From: CAWEHQ01 sp051001995 | GTDB taxonomy: Bacteria; Actinomycetota; Thermoleophilia; Solirubrobacterales; Thermoleophilaceae | Assembly (NCBI GenBank): GCA_051001995.1 | Contig: JBPCMT010000121.1 | Span: 1-15,131 of the forward strand | Direction: 5' to 3' | Length of the DNA stretch: 15,131 bases | In this document: one piece after another, positions 1-6,561 of the stretch | Layout of the letters: each line of letters starts with the position of its first letter | Position numbering within the stretch: the first letter of the stretch is position 1 | Translations under genes and position numbers: made by a program | The notes under the pieces: generated by a model | Seen by the model: the letters and a program-made list of their open reading frames with translations, nothing else | Databases searched by the model: none | What the model was told of the DNA's origin: nothing

Positions 1-38
1 ACTTTAGGGCGAACCGGCGGGACCGCCGAATCTTGTCG

Positions 39-67
39 TTGACTTCACTAAGTGTAGTGACTACACT
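39..67 (+). promoter_or_regulatory. Probable sigma-70 promoter of rpoD
   Basis: TTGACT (39-44) and TACACT (62-67) are separated by exactly 17 bp, matching TTGACA-17-TATAAT at 5/6 and 4/6 positions. Transcription would start near 74, giving a leader of about 78 nt to the ATG at 152. This is the best -35/-10 pair I found in the window. The start point is inferred. Confidence 0.6.
45..67. promoter_or_regulatory. Overlapping perfect palindromes in the rpoD promoter (candidate operator)
   Basis: TCACTA-AGTG-TAGTGA (45-60) has perfect 6-bp arms. AGTGTAGT-G-ACTACACT (51-67) has perfect 8-bp arms around one base. The two share the central half-site and fill the spacer and -10 hexamer of the putative promoter, so a bound protein would block RNA polymerase. 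GTAGT/ACTAC half-sites loosely recall BlaI/MecI-type operators, but that link is only a guess. Confidence 0.5.
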
Positions 68-151
68 CGAGCGGCTGCTTGAATGGCCTGCGATGCGCGC
101 GGCCATCCGTCTCCCAAACCTCTCAACGCTCTAGGAATCAGCGAGAACGCT

Positions 152-1255
152 ATGTCAGTGACAGAGCTTCAGGAGCTCGAGGAGGTCAAGCTCCTCGTAA
201 CCAAGGGCCAGCAGGCCGGCGTGCTCACGTACGCGGAGGTCGCCACTGCGCTTGCGGAGGTGGAGCTCGACGAGGGCGACGTCGAGGATCTGCACGGGTA
301 CCTCGAGAAGGCCGAGATCGAGCTGGTCGAGGACGTCGATCCGGCCGCGATCGCGCAGCAGGAGGAGCGTGCTCCGGATGCGAAGAGTCGCCGCCGCAAG
401 CCGAAGGCTCAGATCGAGCTGAAGGCGGACATAACCACCGACTCGCTCCAGCTCTTCCTGAAGGACATCGGGAAGGTGCGGCTCCTGACCGCGCAGGAGG
501 AGGTGGACCTGGCCAAGCGGATCGAGCGTGGCGATCTCGACGCCAAGCAGAAGATGGTCGAGTCGAACCTCCGGCTCGTCGTGTCGATCGCGAAGAACTA
601 CCGCAACCAGGGCCTGCCGTTCCTCGACCTGATCCAGGAGGGCACGCTCGGCCTCGTCCGCGCGGCCGAGAAGTTCGACTACCGCAAGGGCTTCAAGTTC
701 TCGACCTATGCGACCTGGTGGATCCGCCAGGCGATCGCCCGCGCGCTCGCCGACAAGGCGCGAACGATCAGGATCCCCGTCCACGTCGTCGAGAAGCTGA
801 ACAAGATCGGCCGTGCCGAGCGCAAGCTCGTCACCGAGCTCGGCCGCGAGCCGACCCCGGAGGAGATCGCCCACCACACGGGCATCGATCCCGAGGAGGT
901 CGACTCGATCAAGCGATCCGCTCAGGCGCCGGTCTCGCTCGAGAAGCCCGTCGGCGACGAGGAGGAGTCCGAGTTCGGGCAGTTCATCGCCGACGAGCGC
1001 GCGGAGTCCCCGTACGAGCGGGCCGCAGAGATACTGACCAAGGAGGCCCTGCGCGAGGCGCTCGAGAACCTCTCCTACCGCGAGCGCCGCGTGCTCGAGC
1101 TGCGCTATGGCCTCGGCGGCGAGCACCCGCGGACGCTCGACGAGGTCGGCCGTACCTTCAACGTCACGCGCGAGCGCATCCGCCAGATCGAGAACCAGTC
1201 GCTCAAGAAGCTCCAGTCGCTGGCCGAGGCTCAGAAGCTCCGCGAAGTCGCTTAA
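152..1255 (+). CDS. rpoD: RNA polymerase primary sigma factor (RpoD/SigA family)
   Basis: Housekeeping sigma-70 factor of 367 aa that directs RNA polymerase to most promoters. Domains in order: region 1.1 (about 5-60, acidic helices); region 1.2 (about 95-128, SLQLFLKDIGKVRLL); region 2 (about 132-202, with NLRLVVSIAKNY, DLIQEG and the -10-binding FSTYATWWIRQAI); region 3 (about 211-289, with GREPTPEEIA); region 4 (about 302-357, helix-turn-helix TLDEVGRTFNVTRERIRQIE). The presence of region 1.1 together with all conserved regions marks a primary (group 1) factor, not an alternative one. An upstream in-frame ATG at 83 would add 23 residues unlike the family and lies only about 9 nt after the predicted transcription start, so 152 is preferred although its Shine-Dalgarno is weak. 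The gene appears monocistronic, followed by hairpins. Confidence 0.95.
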   Translation: MSVTELQELEEVKLLVTKGQQAGVLTYAEVATALAEVELDEGDVEDLHGYLEKAEIELVEDVDPAAIAQQEERAPDAKSRRRKPKAQIELKADITTDSLQLFLKDIGKVRLLTAQEEVDLAKRIERGDLDAKQKMVESNLRLVVSIAKNYRNQGLPFLDLIQEGTLGLVRAAEKFDYRKGFKFSTYATWWIRQAIARALADKARTIRIPVHVVEKLNKIGRAERKLVTELGREPTPEEIAHHTGIDPEEVDSIKRSAQAPVSLEKPVGDEEESEFGQFIADERAESPYERAAEILTKEALREALENLSYRERRVLELRYGLGGEHPRTLDEVGRTFNVTRERIRQIENQSLKKLQSLAEAQKLREVA

Positions 1256-1281
1256 GGCGTCACTCCCGCGTAGCCGAGCCA

Positions 1282-1317
1282 CCCGCGCGATGAGAATCGT
1301 TCGCGTTCTCGCGCGGG
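1282..1317 (+). terminator. Hairpin downstream of rpoD
   Basis: CCCGCGC (1282-1288) pairs with GCGCGGG (1311-1317). After a 3-nt bulge, GAGAA (1292-1296) pairs with TTCTC (1306-1310) around a 9-nt loop. It begins 26 nt after the rpoD stop. There is no U-tract, so it would be an atypical intrinsic terminator; it also contains one copy of the GATGAGARTCGTTC motif. Confidence 0.45.
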
Positions 1318-1335
1318 CGCATCCCTTGCGCCGAA

Positions 1336-1366
1336 TGGTCTCTTCGAAAGACTTGTTGTGAGACCA
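1336..1366. repeat. Inverted repeat in the rpoD-AIM24 gap
   Basis: TGGTCTC (1336-1342) and GAGACCA (1360-1366) are perfect 7-bp arms around a 17-nt loop. It may be a second terminator hairpin or a protein site; nothing decides between these. Confidence 0.35.
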
Positions 1367-1392
1367 CTCGGCAAAAGACACATCGCACTCCG

Positions 1393-1415
1393 CCGATGAG
1401 AGTCGTTCTCATCGG
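1393..1415. promoter_or_regulatory. Perfect 9-bp-arm inverted repeat, Fur/Zur-like geometry
   Basis: CCGATGAGA (1393-1401) and TCTCATCGG (1407-1415) pair perfectly, with a further G-T pair inside. The core TGAGAGTCGTTCTCA (1397-1411) has the 7-1-7 layout of Fur-family boxes, although the bases differ from the classical consensus. It lies about 30 bp upstream of a TTGACA hexamer that may serve the AIM24 gene. It could be an operator or part of a tandem terminator. Confidence 0.4.
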
Positions 1416-1445
1416 TCGGATGCGGATGGGAGTCGCCGCGGTGCC

Positions 1446-1474
1446 TTGACACGGCCGGGCGGCCGGGCGAGGGT
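1446..1474 (+). promoter_or_regulatory. Possible promoter of the AIM24-family gene
   Basis: A perfect TTGACA (1446-1451) is followed at 17 bp by GAGGGT (1469-1474), which keeps only the A at position 2 and the T at position 6 of the -10. The -35 is convincing and the -10 is poor. Transcription would start near 1481, with a leader of about 35 nt. Confidence 0.35.
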
Positions 1475-1515
1475 GTCGGCCCAACACGCACTCGACCGCA
1501 GAGAACGGAGGACAC

Positions 1516-2238
1516 GTGCAGAGCACGCTTGCCGAATACCAGGAGACTCAGTCGCAGGAGGCCTTCTCGCTTCAGAACTCGAAGCTCCTGAAGGTCTCCC
1601 TCAACCAGATCACGGTCCAGTCGAAGCTCGGCGCGATGGTCGCCTACCAGGGCGACGTGGCCTTCGAGCACGCGGGCAGCGGGGGCGTCGGTCGCTTCAT
1701 CAAGAAGCAGATGACGGGCGAGGGCACCCAGCTGATGAAGATCTCGGGCACCGGTGAGGTGTTCCTGGCGGACCTCGCCCAGGACATTCACCTGATCAAG
1801 CTCGAGAACGACCAGGTCACCTGCAACGGCCAGAACGTCCTGGCCTTCGACGCCGGCATCGACTGGGACATCAAAAAGGTGGAGGGCGGCTTCGCGGGGG
1901 CCATGGCGGGCGGCCTCTTCAACATGTCGCTGGCGGGCACCGGCTGGGTGGCGATCATCTCCAACGGCCCACCGGTGCTGCTCTCGACCGGTGAGGCGCC
2001 CACCTTCTGCGATCCCCAGGCGGCGATCACGTGGTCGAGCGGGATCCAGACGCACGTGAAGTCGGACGTGAACATGAAGACGCTGATCGGCCGCGGCTCG
2101 GGCGAGACGATCCAGATGGGGTTCTCCGGCGTCGGCTGGGTGCTGGTGCAGCCGAGCGAGGGCCTCGTCAAGAGCGCCACGCCGGCCGGAGGCGGGCAGT
2201 CGGGCGGTGGCGGCCTGCTGAGCCAGCTCGGCCAGTAG
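1516..2238 (+). CDS. AIM24 family protein
   Basis: 240-aa protein of the AIM24 (former DUF124) beta-sandwich family. Sequence signs: the N-terminal stretch resembling beta-strand repeats (SLNQITVQSKLGAMVAYQGD), glycine-rich turns (GSGGVGRFIKKQMTG), a central GTGEVFLADLAQDIHLIKL segment, GQNVLAFDAGIDWDIK, FNMSLAGTGWVAIIS and QMGFSGVGWVLVQPSE. The tail (about 222-240) is Gly/Ser/Gln-rich and probably flexible. The start is GTG at 1516 with a strong GGAGGA at 1507-1512, spaced 3 nt. The bacterial role of AIM24 proteins is not established; the yeast member is mitochondrial. There is no signal peptide, so it is probably cytoplasmic. It seems to be its own transcription unit, with regulatory repeats before it and a strong hairpin after it. 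Confidence 0.88.
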   Translation: MQSTLAEYQETQSQEAFSLQNSKLLKVSLNQITVQSKLGAMVAYQGDVAFEHAGSGGVGRFIKKQMTGEGTQLMKISGTGEVFLADLAQDIHLIKLENDQVTCNGQNVLAFDAGIDWDIKKVEGGFAGAMAGGLFNMSLAGTGWVAIISNGPPVLLSTGEAPTFCDPQAAITWSSGIQTHVKSDVNMKTLIGRGSGETIQMGFSGVGWVLVQPSEGLVKSATPAGGGQSGGGGLLSQLGQ

Positions 2239-2269
2239 AGGCGCCGCGCGATCGGCGGGCGGGGCGGCG

Positions 2270-2294
2270 ATCCCCGCCTCGGCGCGGCGGGGAT
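2270..2294 (+). terminator. Terminator-like hairpin after the AIM24 gene
   Basis: ATCCCCGCC (2270-2278) and GGCGGGGAT (2286-2294) form a perfect 9-bp stem with a 7-nt loop, 32 nt after the stop codon. It is followed by a mildly T-rich stretch but no true U-tract. Confidence 0.6.
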
Positions 2295-2300
2295 AGCCGC

Positions 2301-2328
2301 TTCATTTCGTGAAGCATTGCGGTAGAAT
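2301..2328 (+). promoter_or_regulatory. Promoter of the HxlR-family gene, possibly leaderless
   Basis: TAGAAT (2323-2328) is a 5/6 match to the -10 box. TTCATT (2301-2306) is a weak -35 at 16 bp. The ATG at 2340 follows the -10 by only 11 nt, so the leader would be about 5 nt or less. A 5-bp inverted repeat, CTTCA-tttcg-TGAAG (2300-2314), overlaps the -35 and could be an autoregulatory site. Confidence 0.5.
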
Positions 2329-2339
2329 CGGGCACAGAG

Positions 2340-2714
2340 ATGGCCACCGCGACCGAGATTCCCGAACCCGCGCGAGTCGAGGAGGGCGGCGTCTGCCCCG
2401 TCTGCGCGACCGCCGAGCTCGTCTGTGCCAAGTGGACGATTCTCGTCATCCGCGACCTCGCCGAGGGGCGCAGCCGTTTCTGCGAGCTCGAGCGATCGCT
2501 GACGGGCATCAGCCCGCGCACGCTCTCGCTCAGGCTGCGGGCGCTCGAGGAGCACGGCATCGTCGAGCGCAGTACCTATTCCGAGGTGCCGCCGCGCGTC
2601 GAGTACGCGCTCACCGCCAAGGGTCGCGCGCTCCTGCCGCTCGTCGAGGACATGCGCCGCTTCGGGCGGGAGTGGCTGTCGGGTACCGACGACGCACCCG
2701 CCCGCGCCGCCTAG
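2340..2714 (+). CDS. HxlR-family winged helix-turn-helix regulator
   Basis: 124-aa transcription factor of the HxlR family, which act as dimers and often sense redox or electrophile stress. Visible hallmarks: the Cys-Pro start of the domain (C19-P20), KWTILVIRDLAEGRSRF (31-47), the recognition region GISPRTLSLRLRALEEHGIVER, and the wing with PPRVEYALTAKGRALLPLV. Four cysteines (19, 22, 29, 48) lie in the first half. A Cys near this position is the redox switch in some characterised relatives, so thiol sensing is possible here but not shown. There is no Shine-Dalgarno; a TAGAAT box just upstream suggests a leaderless message. No divergent enzyme gene, the usual HxlR target, is next to it; the flanking genes point the same way. 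Its target is unknown. Confidence 0.92.
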   Translation: MATATEIPEPARVEEGGVCPVCATAELVCAKWTILVIRDLAEGRSRFCELERSLTGISPRTLSLRLRALEEHGIVERSTYSEVPPRVEYALTAKGRALLPLVEDMRRFGREWLSGTDDAPARAA

Positions 2715-2738
2715 GTCACGGCCCAGGGCAGGAGCTTC

Positions 2739-2760
2739 CCGCGACGCGGCGAAGTCGCGG
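2739..2760 (+). repeat. Hairpin immediately before the start codon at 2763
   Basis: CCGCGAC (2739-2745) and GTCGCGG (2754-2760) are perfect 7-bp arms with an 8-nt loop, ending 2 nt before the ATG. It could terminate the HxlR transcript or restrict initiation of the next gene. Confidence 0.4.
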
Positions 2761-2762
2761 CC

Positions 2763-4103
2763 ATGCACAATCGTGCCCTGTGCGACGCGCTGCGCGACCT
2801 CGGCCGTGAGGTCGGGGCGCTGATCAGACGCGAGCTGGACGGCGGCGCGGACCTGCCGTTCGAGGTGCTCGAGGCGGGCGGCGGCTCCGAGGGCGGGCCG
2901 GTCCTCTACCGCTACCGGCCGCTCACCGCCGCGTTCGTGGCGGAGCGCTGGCCGCTGGCGCGGGGGCTCGACCCCTACCGGCGCGCCGTGCGCCTCCTCG
3001 GCGCGCACGCGGCCGGGCCCTACCTGCGCCACCGCGGCCTGTCCGGGAGCGACCCCGACGTCGCCCTGCGCGACCTGATGGAACGCCTCTTCGACGAGGC
3101 GACGAGCTTCGACATGCCGGAGGAACGCTTTGGCCGGCTGCACGCCGAGATCGACGCGACGCTGGCCGACGCCGCCGTCGAGGCGAGGGTCGTCGCGCCG
3201 CTTCACGGCGTGAGGATCGCGTCCGCGCGCGTGGACCTCGGCGACGGACTCTTCCTGGCGCGCCGATCCGCGGCCGGGGCGCCGCCGGCCGCGATCGAGG
3301 GCGCCGTGCGGGCGTCGGAGCGCACCGCGGAAGCCGACGACGCGGGGGACGCGATCGAGCCGGAGTCGGATCCGCTCGACGTCTTCTGCCTGCTCGAGCG
3401 CGAGGTCCGCCCCGGCGCGCGGCTCCCGGTCGACACGGCGCGCCCGCGCTTCCGGCGCGTCCTTACCGCGCTGCGGCTGTGCGGCGCGGGTGGGACGGCG
3501 CTCGGTCCCCTTGCCTGGGCGCGCGCGGGCGAGGGCGCGTGGCACCCGGTGGCGCTCGGCGTGTCCGCGCGGGCACGGGCGGAATCCTGGGAACTGCGGG
3601 CGGCCGACGAGCAGGAGCTGCGTGACCTGCTCGAGGTGCTCACGCTGTCGCGCCATGACGCGACCGTGGGGTGGGCGCTCGATCGCTTCGAGATGGGGTG
3701 CGAGCGTGGGCTCGAGGTCGAGGCCCTGTCGGACTACCTCCTCGGGTTGCGCGCTCTGGTGGGCGACGCCGGGAACGGGCTCGAGCCGGCCATCGCCGGC
3801 CGGCTCGCCGCCCTCTGCGCGCCGGCCGCCGACCGCCCCGACGCCGAAGGCCGCGTGCGGCTCGCTTTCACGCTCGAGCGCCAGGTGATCCACGGCGGCG
3901 GGCCGGCGTTGGAGTCCCCGCGGGGCGTCGTGCGCGAGGCCGAGCGGCACCTCAGGGCGCTGCTGCGCGACGTGCTCTGCGGCTACCTCGAGCCCGACCT
4001 GCGCCGCGTTGCGGACGAGATCCTGGCCGCGACGGCGTACGAGTCCGAGCTCGACGCGGAGCTCCGCGTCCACGACGCGCGCGCGGTCGCCTCCCCGAGC
4101 TGA
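2763..4103 (+). CDS. Uncharacterised protein with probable C-terminal HEPN-like domain
   Basis: 446-aa protein not confidently recognised as a whole. The last ~150 residues look like the HEPN fold as found in ApeA-type proteins: a helix WALDRFEMGCERG (304-316), a second helix of the type DYLLGLRALVG, then LAALCA, and LERQVIHGGG (371-380), followed by two long amphipathic helices with RHLRALLRDVL. In Apea-HEPN proteins the matching motif is roughly R-x4-H-G; here E372 takes the expected Arg position and R373 is one residue nearer H377, so RNase activity is uncertain. The N-terminal ~290 residues have no motif I know, with an acidic, Ala-rich linker around 180-205. No signal peptide or membrane segment. 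The start has no good Shine-Dalgarno and a hairpin abuts it. No other defence gene is adjacent. Confidence 0.75.
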   Translation: MHNRALCDALRDLGREVGALIRRELDGGADLPFEVLEAGGGSEGGPVLYRYRPLTAAFVAERWPLARGLDPYRRAVRLLGAHAAGPYLRHRGLSGSDPDVALRDLMERLFDEATSFDMPEERFGRLHAEIDATLADAAVEARVVAPLHGVRIASARVDLGDGLFLARRSAAGAPPAAIEGAVRASERTAEADDAGDAIEPESDPLDVFCLLEREVRPGARLPVDTARPRFRRVLTALRLCGAGGTALGPLAWARAGEGAWHPVALGVSARARAESWELRAADEQELRDLLEVLTLSRHDATVGWALDRFEMGCERGLEVEALSDYLLGLRALVGDAGNGLEPAIAGRLAALCAPAADRPDAEGRVRLAFTLERQVIHGGGPALESPRGVVREAERHLRALLRDVLCGYLEPDLRRVADEILAATAYESELDAELRVHDARAVASPS

Positions 4104-4188
4104 CGGCGAGCGGTTCGGGCTCGCCGGCACGGTCGGGGGCGCTCGGACCGGCTCGCCGGGACCCGGCGTCCAGGGGGCGGCGCGTGGC

Positions 4189-4194
4189 TAGCAT
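4189..4194 (+). promoter_or_regulatory. Candidate -10 box (TAGCAT) of the glycoside hydrolase gene
   Basis: TAGCAT ends 10 nt before the ATG at 4205. No convincing -35 is visible. If real, the transcript starts at or just before the ATG. The same hexamer sits 7 nt before the gamma-glutamyltransferase start. Confidence 0.35.
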
Positions 4195-4204
4195 CGTTTC
4201 GAGG

Positions 4205-5398
4205 ATGAGCCATGCTGGCGCGCCAAGGCGAAGCCGCCGACGGCCGGTTACGGTCGCCGGCGTCATCGCGGTCGCGTTCGTCGCCGCGCTTTCGCCGCCC
4301 GCGTCCGCCAGTCTCTTCGCTCCGCCTGCCCCGCCGACGGGCCAGCTCGACTTCGGCACCTACGTCTTCGCGGAACCGTTCAACGAGCTCGAGCTGCGCC
4401 GCCTGCGCGCCGCCGGCGGCGAGGTCATCCGCACCACCTTCATGTGGTCGAAGGTGCAGCGCACCCCTCTTCCCTTCTACGACTGGAGCGAGTACGACGC
4501 GCTGGTCGCGCGCGCGGCGGCCGCCGGGGTGTCGATCCTGCCGGTGCTGATCGGCTCCCCGCAATTCGTCGCCCCGCGTGGAGCGGCACCGCCGACCACG
4601 CCGCTCGGCAAAGCTCTCTTCGCCCGCTACGCGCGGGCGGCGGTCGAGCGCTACGGGCCCGGCGGGGAGTTCTGGAGGGAGAACCCGTTCGTGCCCTATG
4701 AGCCGATCGAGGCCTGGGAGGTCTGGAACGAGCCGAACCTGGCCTCGTTCTGGACCGAGGGCGACCCCGACGCGCAGGAGTACGCGGCGCTGCTGAAGCT
4801 GATCGGCGGGGCGATCCACGAGGCCGACCCGCGTGCGAAGGTGGTGTTCGCGGGAATGCCCGAGCCGCGCGGGAGCAGGCCGATCCCGGCGGACGAGTTC
4901 CTCGCCGACGTCTACGAGGTGCCGGGGATCGAGGCGGCGTTCGACGTCGTGGCCGCCCATCCGTACGCCGGAAGCGTTGGCGGCGTCGATCGACGGCTGG
5001 CCCGCCTGCGCGCCGTGATGCGGCGCAACGGCGACGAGGAGAAGCCGCTGTGGATAACCGAGCTCGGCTGGAGCTCGACCGGGATCGACCACTACCTGGT
5101 GAAGGACCTCGACTCGCAGGCGCGGCTGACGCGCGACACGATCGCGATGCTCCGCGAGCGCGCGGCCGAGTACAAGCTCGGCACGGTGATCTTCTTTCGC
5201 TGGCAGGACCCCGACGTCGGCTGCTCCAAGGTCGGCGGCTGCTGGTACGACAACGCCGGCCTGTTCACGAGCGACGAGCGGCCGAAGCCGGCCTGGAAGG
5301 CGTTCGCGCGCGGCGCCGGAGGGCGCCCGCTCTCAGGGCCCCTGCCCGCCGACTTCTTCGACGACGTCACGCTGCTCACCCTCGACGCCGCCGGCTGA
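4205..5398 (+). CDS. Secreted glycoside hydrolase, clan GH-A (cellulase/GH39-like)
   Basis: 397-aa exported (beta/alpha)8-barrel glycosidase. A signal peptide is clear: basic RRSRRR (9-13 region), hydrophobic TVAGVIAVAFVAAL, and likely cleavage after A33-S34-A35. The acid/base Glu is E176 in WEVWNEPNL and the nucleophile is probably E286 in LWITELGWS, the spacing and motifs of clan GH-A retaining enzymes. AAHPY and IFFRWQDPD fit late barrel strands. Two Cys in GCSKVGGCW near the C-terminus may form a disulfide. The substrate is unknown; a beta-linked polysaccharide is likely. Start choice: the ATG at 4205 follows a TAGCAT box, but an in-frame GTG at 4184, with AGGGGG 6 nt upstream, would add seven residues. 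The longer open frame back to 3671 runs through the previous gene and is not used. The gene converges on the next one with an 8-bp gap and no terminator. Confidence 0.85.
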   Translation: MSHAGAPRRSRRRPVTVAGVIAVAFVAALSPPASASLFAPPAPPTGQLDFGTYVFAEPFNELELRRLRAAGGEVIRTTFMWSKVQRTPLPFYDWSEYDALVARAAAAGVSILPVLIGSPQFVAPRGAAPPTTPLGKALFARYARAAVERYGPGGEFWRENPFVPYEPIEAWEVWNEPNLASFWTEGDPDAQEYAALLKLIGGAIHEADPRAKVVFAGMPEPRGSRPIPADEFLADVYEVPGIEAAFDVVAAHPYAGSVGGVDRRLARLRAVMRRNGDEEKPLWITELGWSSTGIDHYLVKDLDSQARLTRDTIAMLRERAAEYKLGTVIFFRWQDPDVGCSKVGGCWYDNAGLFTSDERPKPAWKAFARGAGGRPLSGPLPADFFDDVTLLTLDAAG

Positions 5399-5406
5399 GC
5401 GACCGT

Positions 5407-6561
5407 TCAGGCCGGGAAGAGGTGCTCGCCGACCGCTGCGAGGCCCGCCAGGTCGTGGACGTCCTCGTCGAGGTAGGGCACGAGGATCAGGGACTCGCCG
5501 CGGCCGAGCCGGTCGCGCAGGCGCTCGACGCTCGCCCGGTCGTGGGTGGCGAGCGCGCGGTAGTCCTCGAAGTTGCGCACGACCTTGGCGGCGAGGGAGT
5601 CCCCGAGCGCGCCGGCCAGCTCGCGCTCGAGATCGGCGTGCTCGCCCGCGTCGCCCCCCGCCTTGGCGTCACCGTCCGCCGCCAGCCCGAGGTCGTGCAC
5701 GCGGTTGACGACCGCGCCGCCGAAGGGCATGCCGTCGTCGAGCAGCCGGCTGCGGAAGAGCTCCGCCTCCTCCATCGACTCGCTCTGCGGGCTCGTGACC
5801 AGCAGGAACGTCGCGGCGCGTGAGGTCAGGAGTTGGTTGACCCGGTTCGCCCGCTCGGTGAAGCCCTCGGCCATGTCGCCGAAGCTCTGAAAGAAGTCGG
5901 ACAGGTCCGCCAACAGGTCGATGCCGGTCACCCGCTTTAAGACCCCGAAGAGGACGCCGGTGCCGCGACCGAGGATGCGCAGCCCGCGCCTGCCGGGCGC
6001 GAGGAAGAACTGGAGCGAGCGCGAGTCGATGAAGCGGGCGAGCCGCTCCGGCGCATCGAGGAAGTCGAGCGCGTTTCGGCTCGGCGGCGTGTCGAGCACG
6101 AGCAGGTCGTAACCACCCTCCTCGTGGAGCTCGTAGAGCTTCTCCATCGCCATGTACTCCTGCGAGCCGGCCACCGCGTTCGACAGCTCCTGGTAGATCC
6201 GATTGGAGAGGACGGCGTCGCGCGTCGCGGCGTCGGGGGCTCGCCGCTCGACCAGCTCGTCGAACGTCCGCTTGGGGTCGAGCATCATCGCCCAGAGCTC
6301 TCCGTTTGGCGCTAGTCCCGCGGCCTCGAGGCGCTGGGGTTCGACGAGCCGCTCCTCGTTGCCGAGGTCCGGGATGCCGAGCGAGGTCGCGAGCCGCCGG
6401 GCGGGGTCGATCGTCACCACCACGACCCGCTTCCCGCGCGCGGCCATGCCTGCCGCGATCGCCGCGGCCACGGTTGTCTTGCCGACGCCGCCCGCCCCCG
6501 CGCAAACGCAGATGCTCTTGCCGGCGAGCACGTCGGCGACGTTCGAGGTCGCCGGGCTCAC
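5407..6561 (-). CDS. ArsA/Get3-family ATPase, Rv3680-like (second gene of pair)
   Basis: 384-aa SIMIBI-class P-loop ATPase. The Walker A is GAGGVGKTT (22-30): the signature Lys of the deviant Walker A motif (GKGGVGKT in ArsA, Get3 and MinD) is Ala23. Other family marks are TIDPARRLATSLGI (50-63), AMMLDPKRTFDELV (91-104), SQEYMAMEKL (133-142) and DTPPSRNALDFLDAPERL (157-174), which I recognise as close to Mycobacterium tuberculosis Rv3680. That protein and Rv3679 are described as bacterial Get3 homologues (BagB and BagA); the older name is anion-transporting ATPase. No membrane segment is present. The start is GTG at 6561, overlapping the upstream stop as GTGA, so translation is probably coupled. 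Gene order matches the mycobacterial pair. Arsenic resistance is unlikely, since no ars genes are nearby. Confidence 0.9.
   Translation of the reverse strand: MSPATSNVADVLAGKSICVCAGAGGVGKTTVAAAIAAGMAARGKRVVVVTIDPARRLATSLGIPDLGNEERLVEPQRLEAAGLAPNGELWAMMLDPKRTFDELVERRAPDAATRDAVLSNRIYQELSNAVAGSQEYMAMEKLYELHEEGGYDLLVLDTPPSRNALDFLDAPERLARFIDSRSLQFFLAPGRRGLRILGRGTGVLFGVLKRVTGIDLLADLSDFFQSFGDMAEGFTERANRVNQLLTSRAATFLLVTSPQSESMEEAELFRSRLLDDGMPFGGAVVNRVHDLGLAADGDAKAGGDAGEHADLERELAGALGDSLAAKVVRNFEDYRALATHDRASVERLRDRLGRGESLILVPYLDEDVHDLAGLAAVGEHLFPA

Noticed and set aside
83..151. N-terminal extension of rpoD from the ATG at 83
   Set aside because: No ribosome-binding site, begins about 9 nt after the predicted transcription start, and the extra residues do not resemble region 1.1.
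79..1293. Plus-strand open frame overlapping rpoD in another frame
   Set aside because: Low-complexity Arg/Ala/Gly translation; the sigma factor frame is unmistakable.
155..1381. Long minus-strand open frame (408 codons) opposite rpoD
   Set aside because: Arg/Leu-rich shadow translation of a conserved gene in GC-rich DNA; no start context and no family motif.
1788..4130. Minus-strand open frame of 780 codons across the AIM24, HxlR and HEPN-like genes
   Set aside because: It covers three well-supported plus-strand genes and has shadow composition (Arg, Gly, Ala, His, Pro) with no motif.
3671..4204. Upstream extension of the glycoside hydrolase frame
   Set aside because: It overlaps the preceding gene, is Arg/Gly/Pro-rich, and would place the signal peptide inside the protein.
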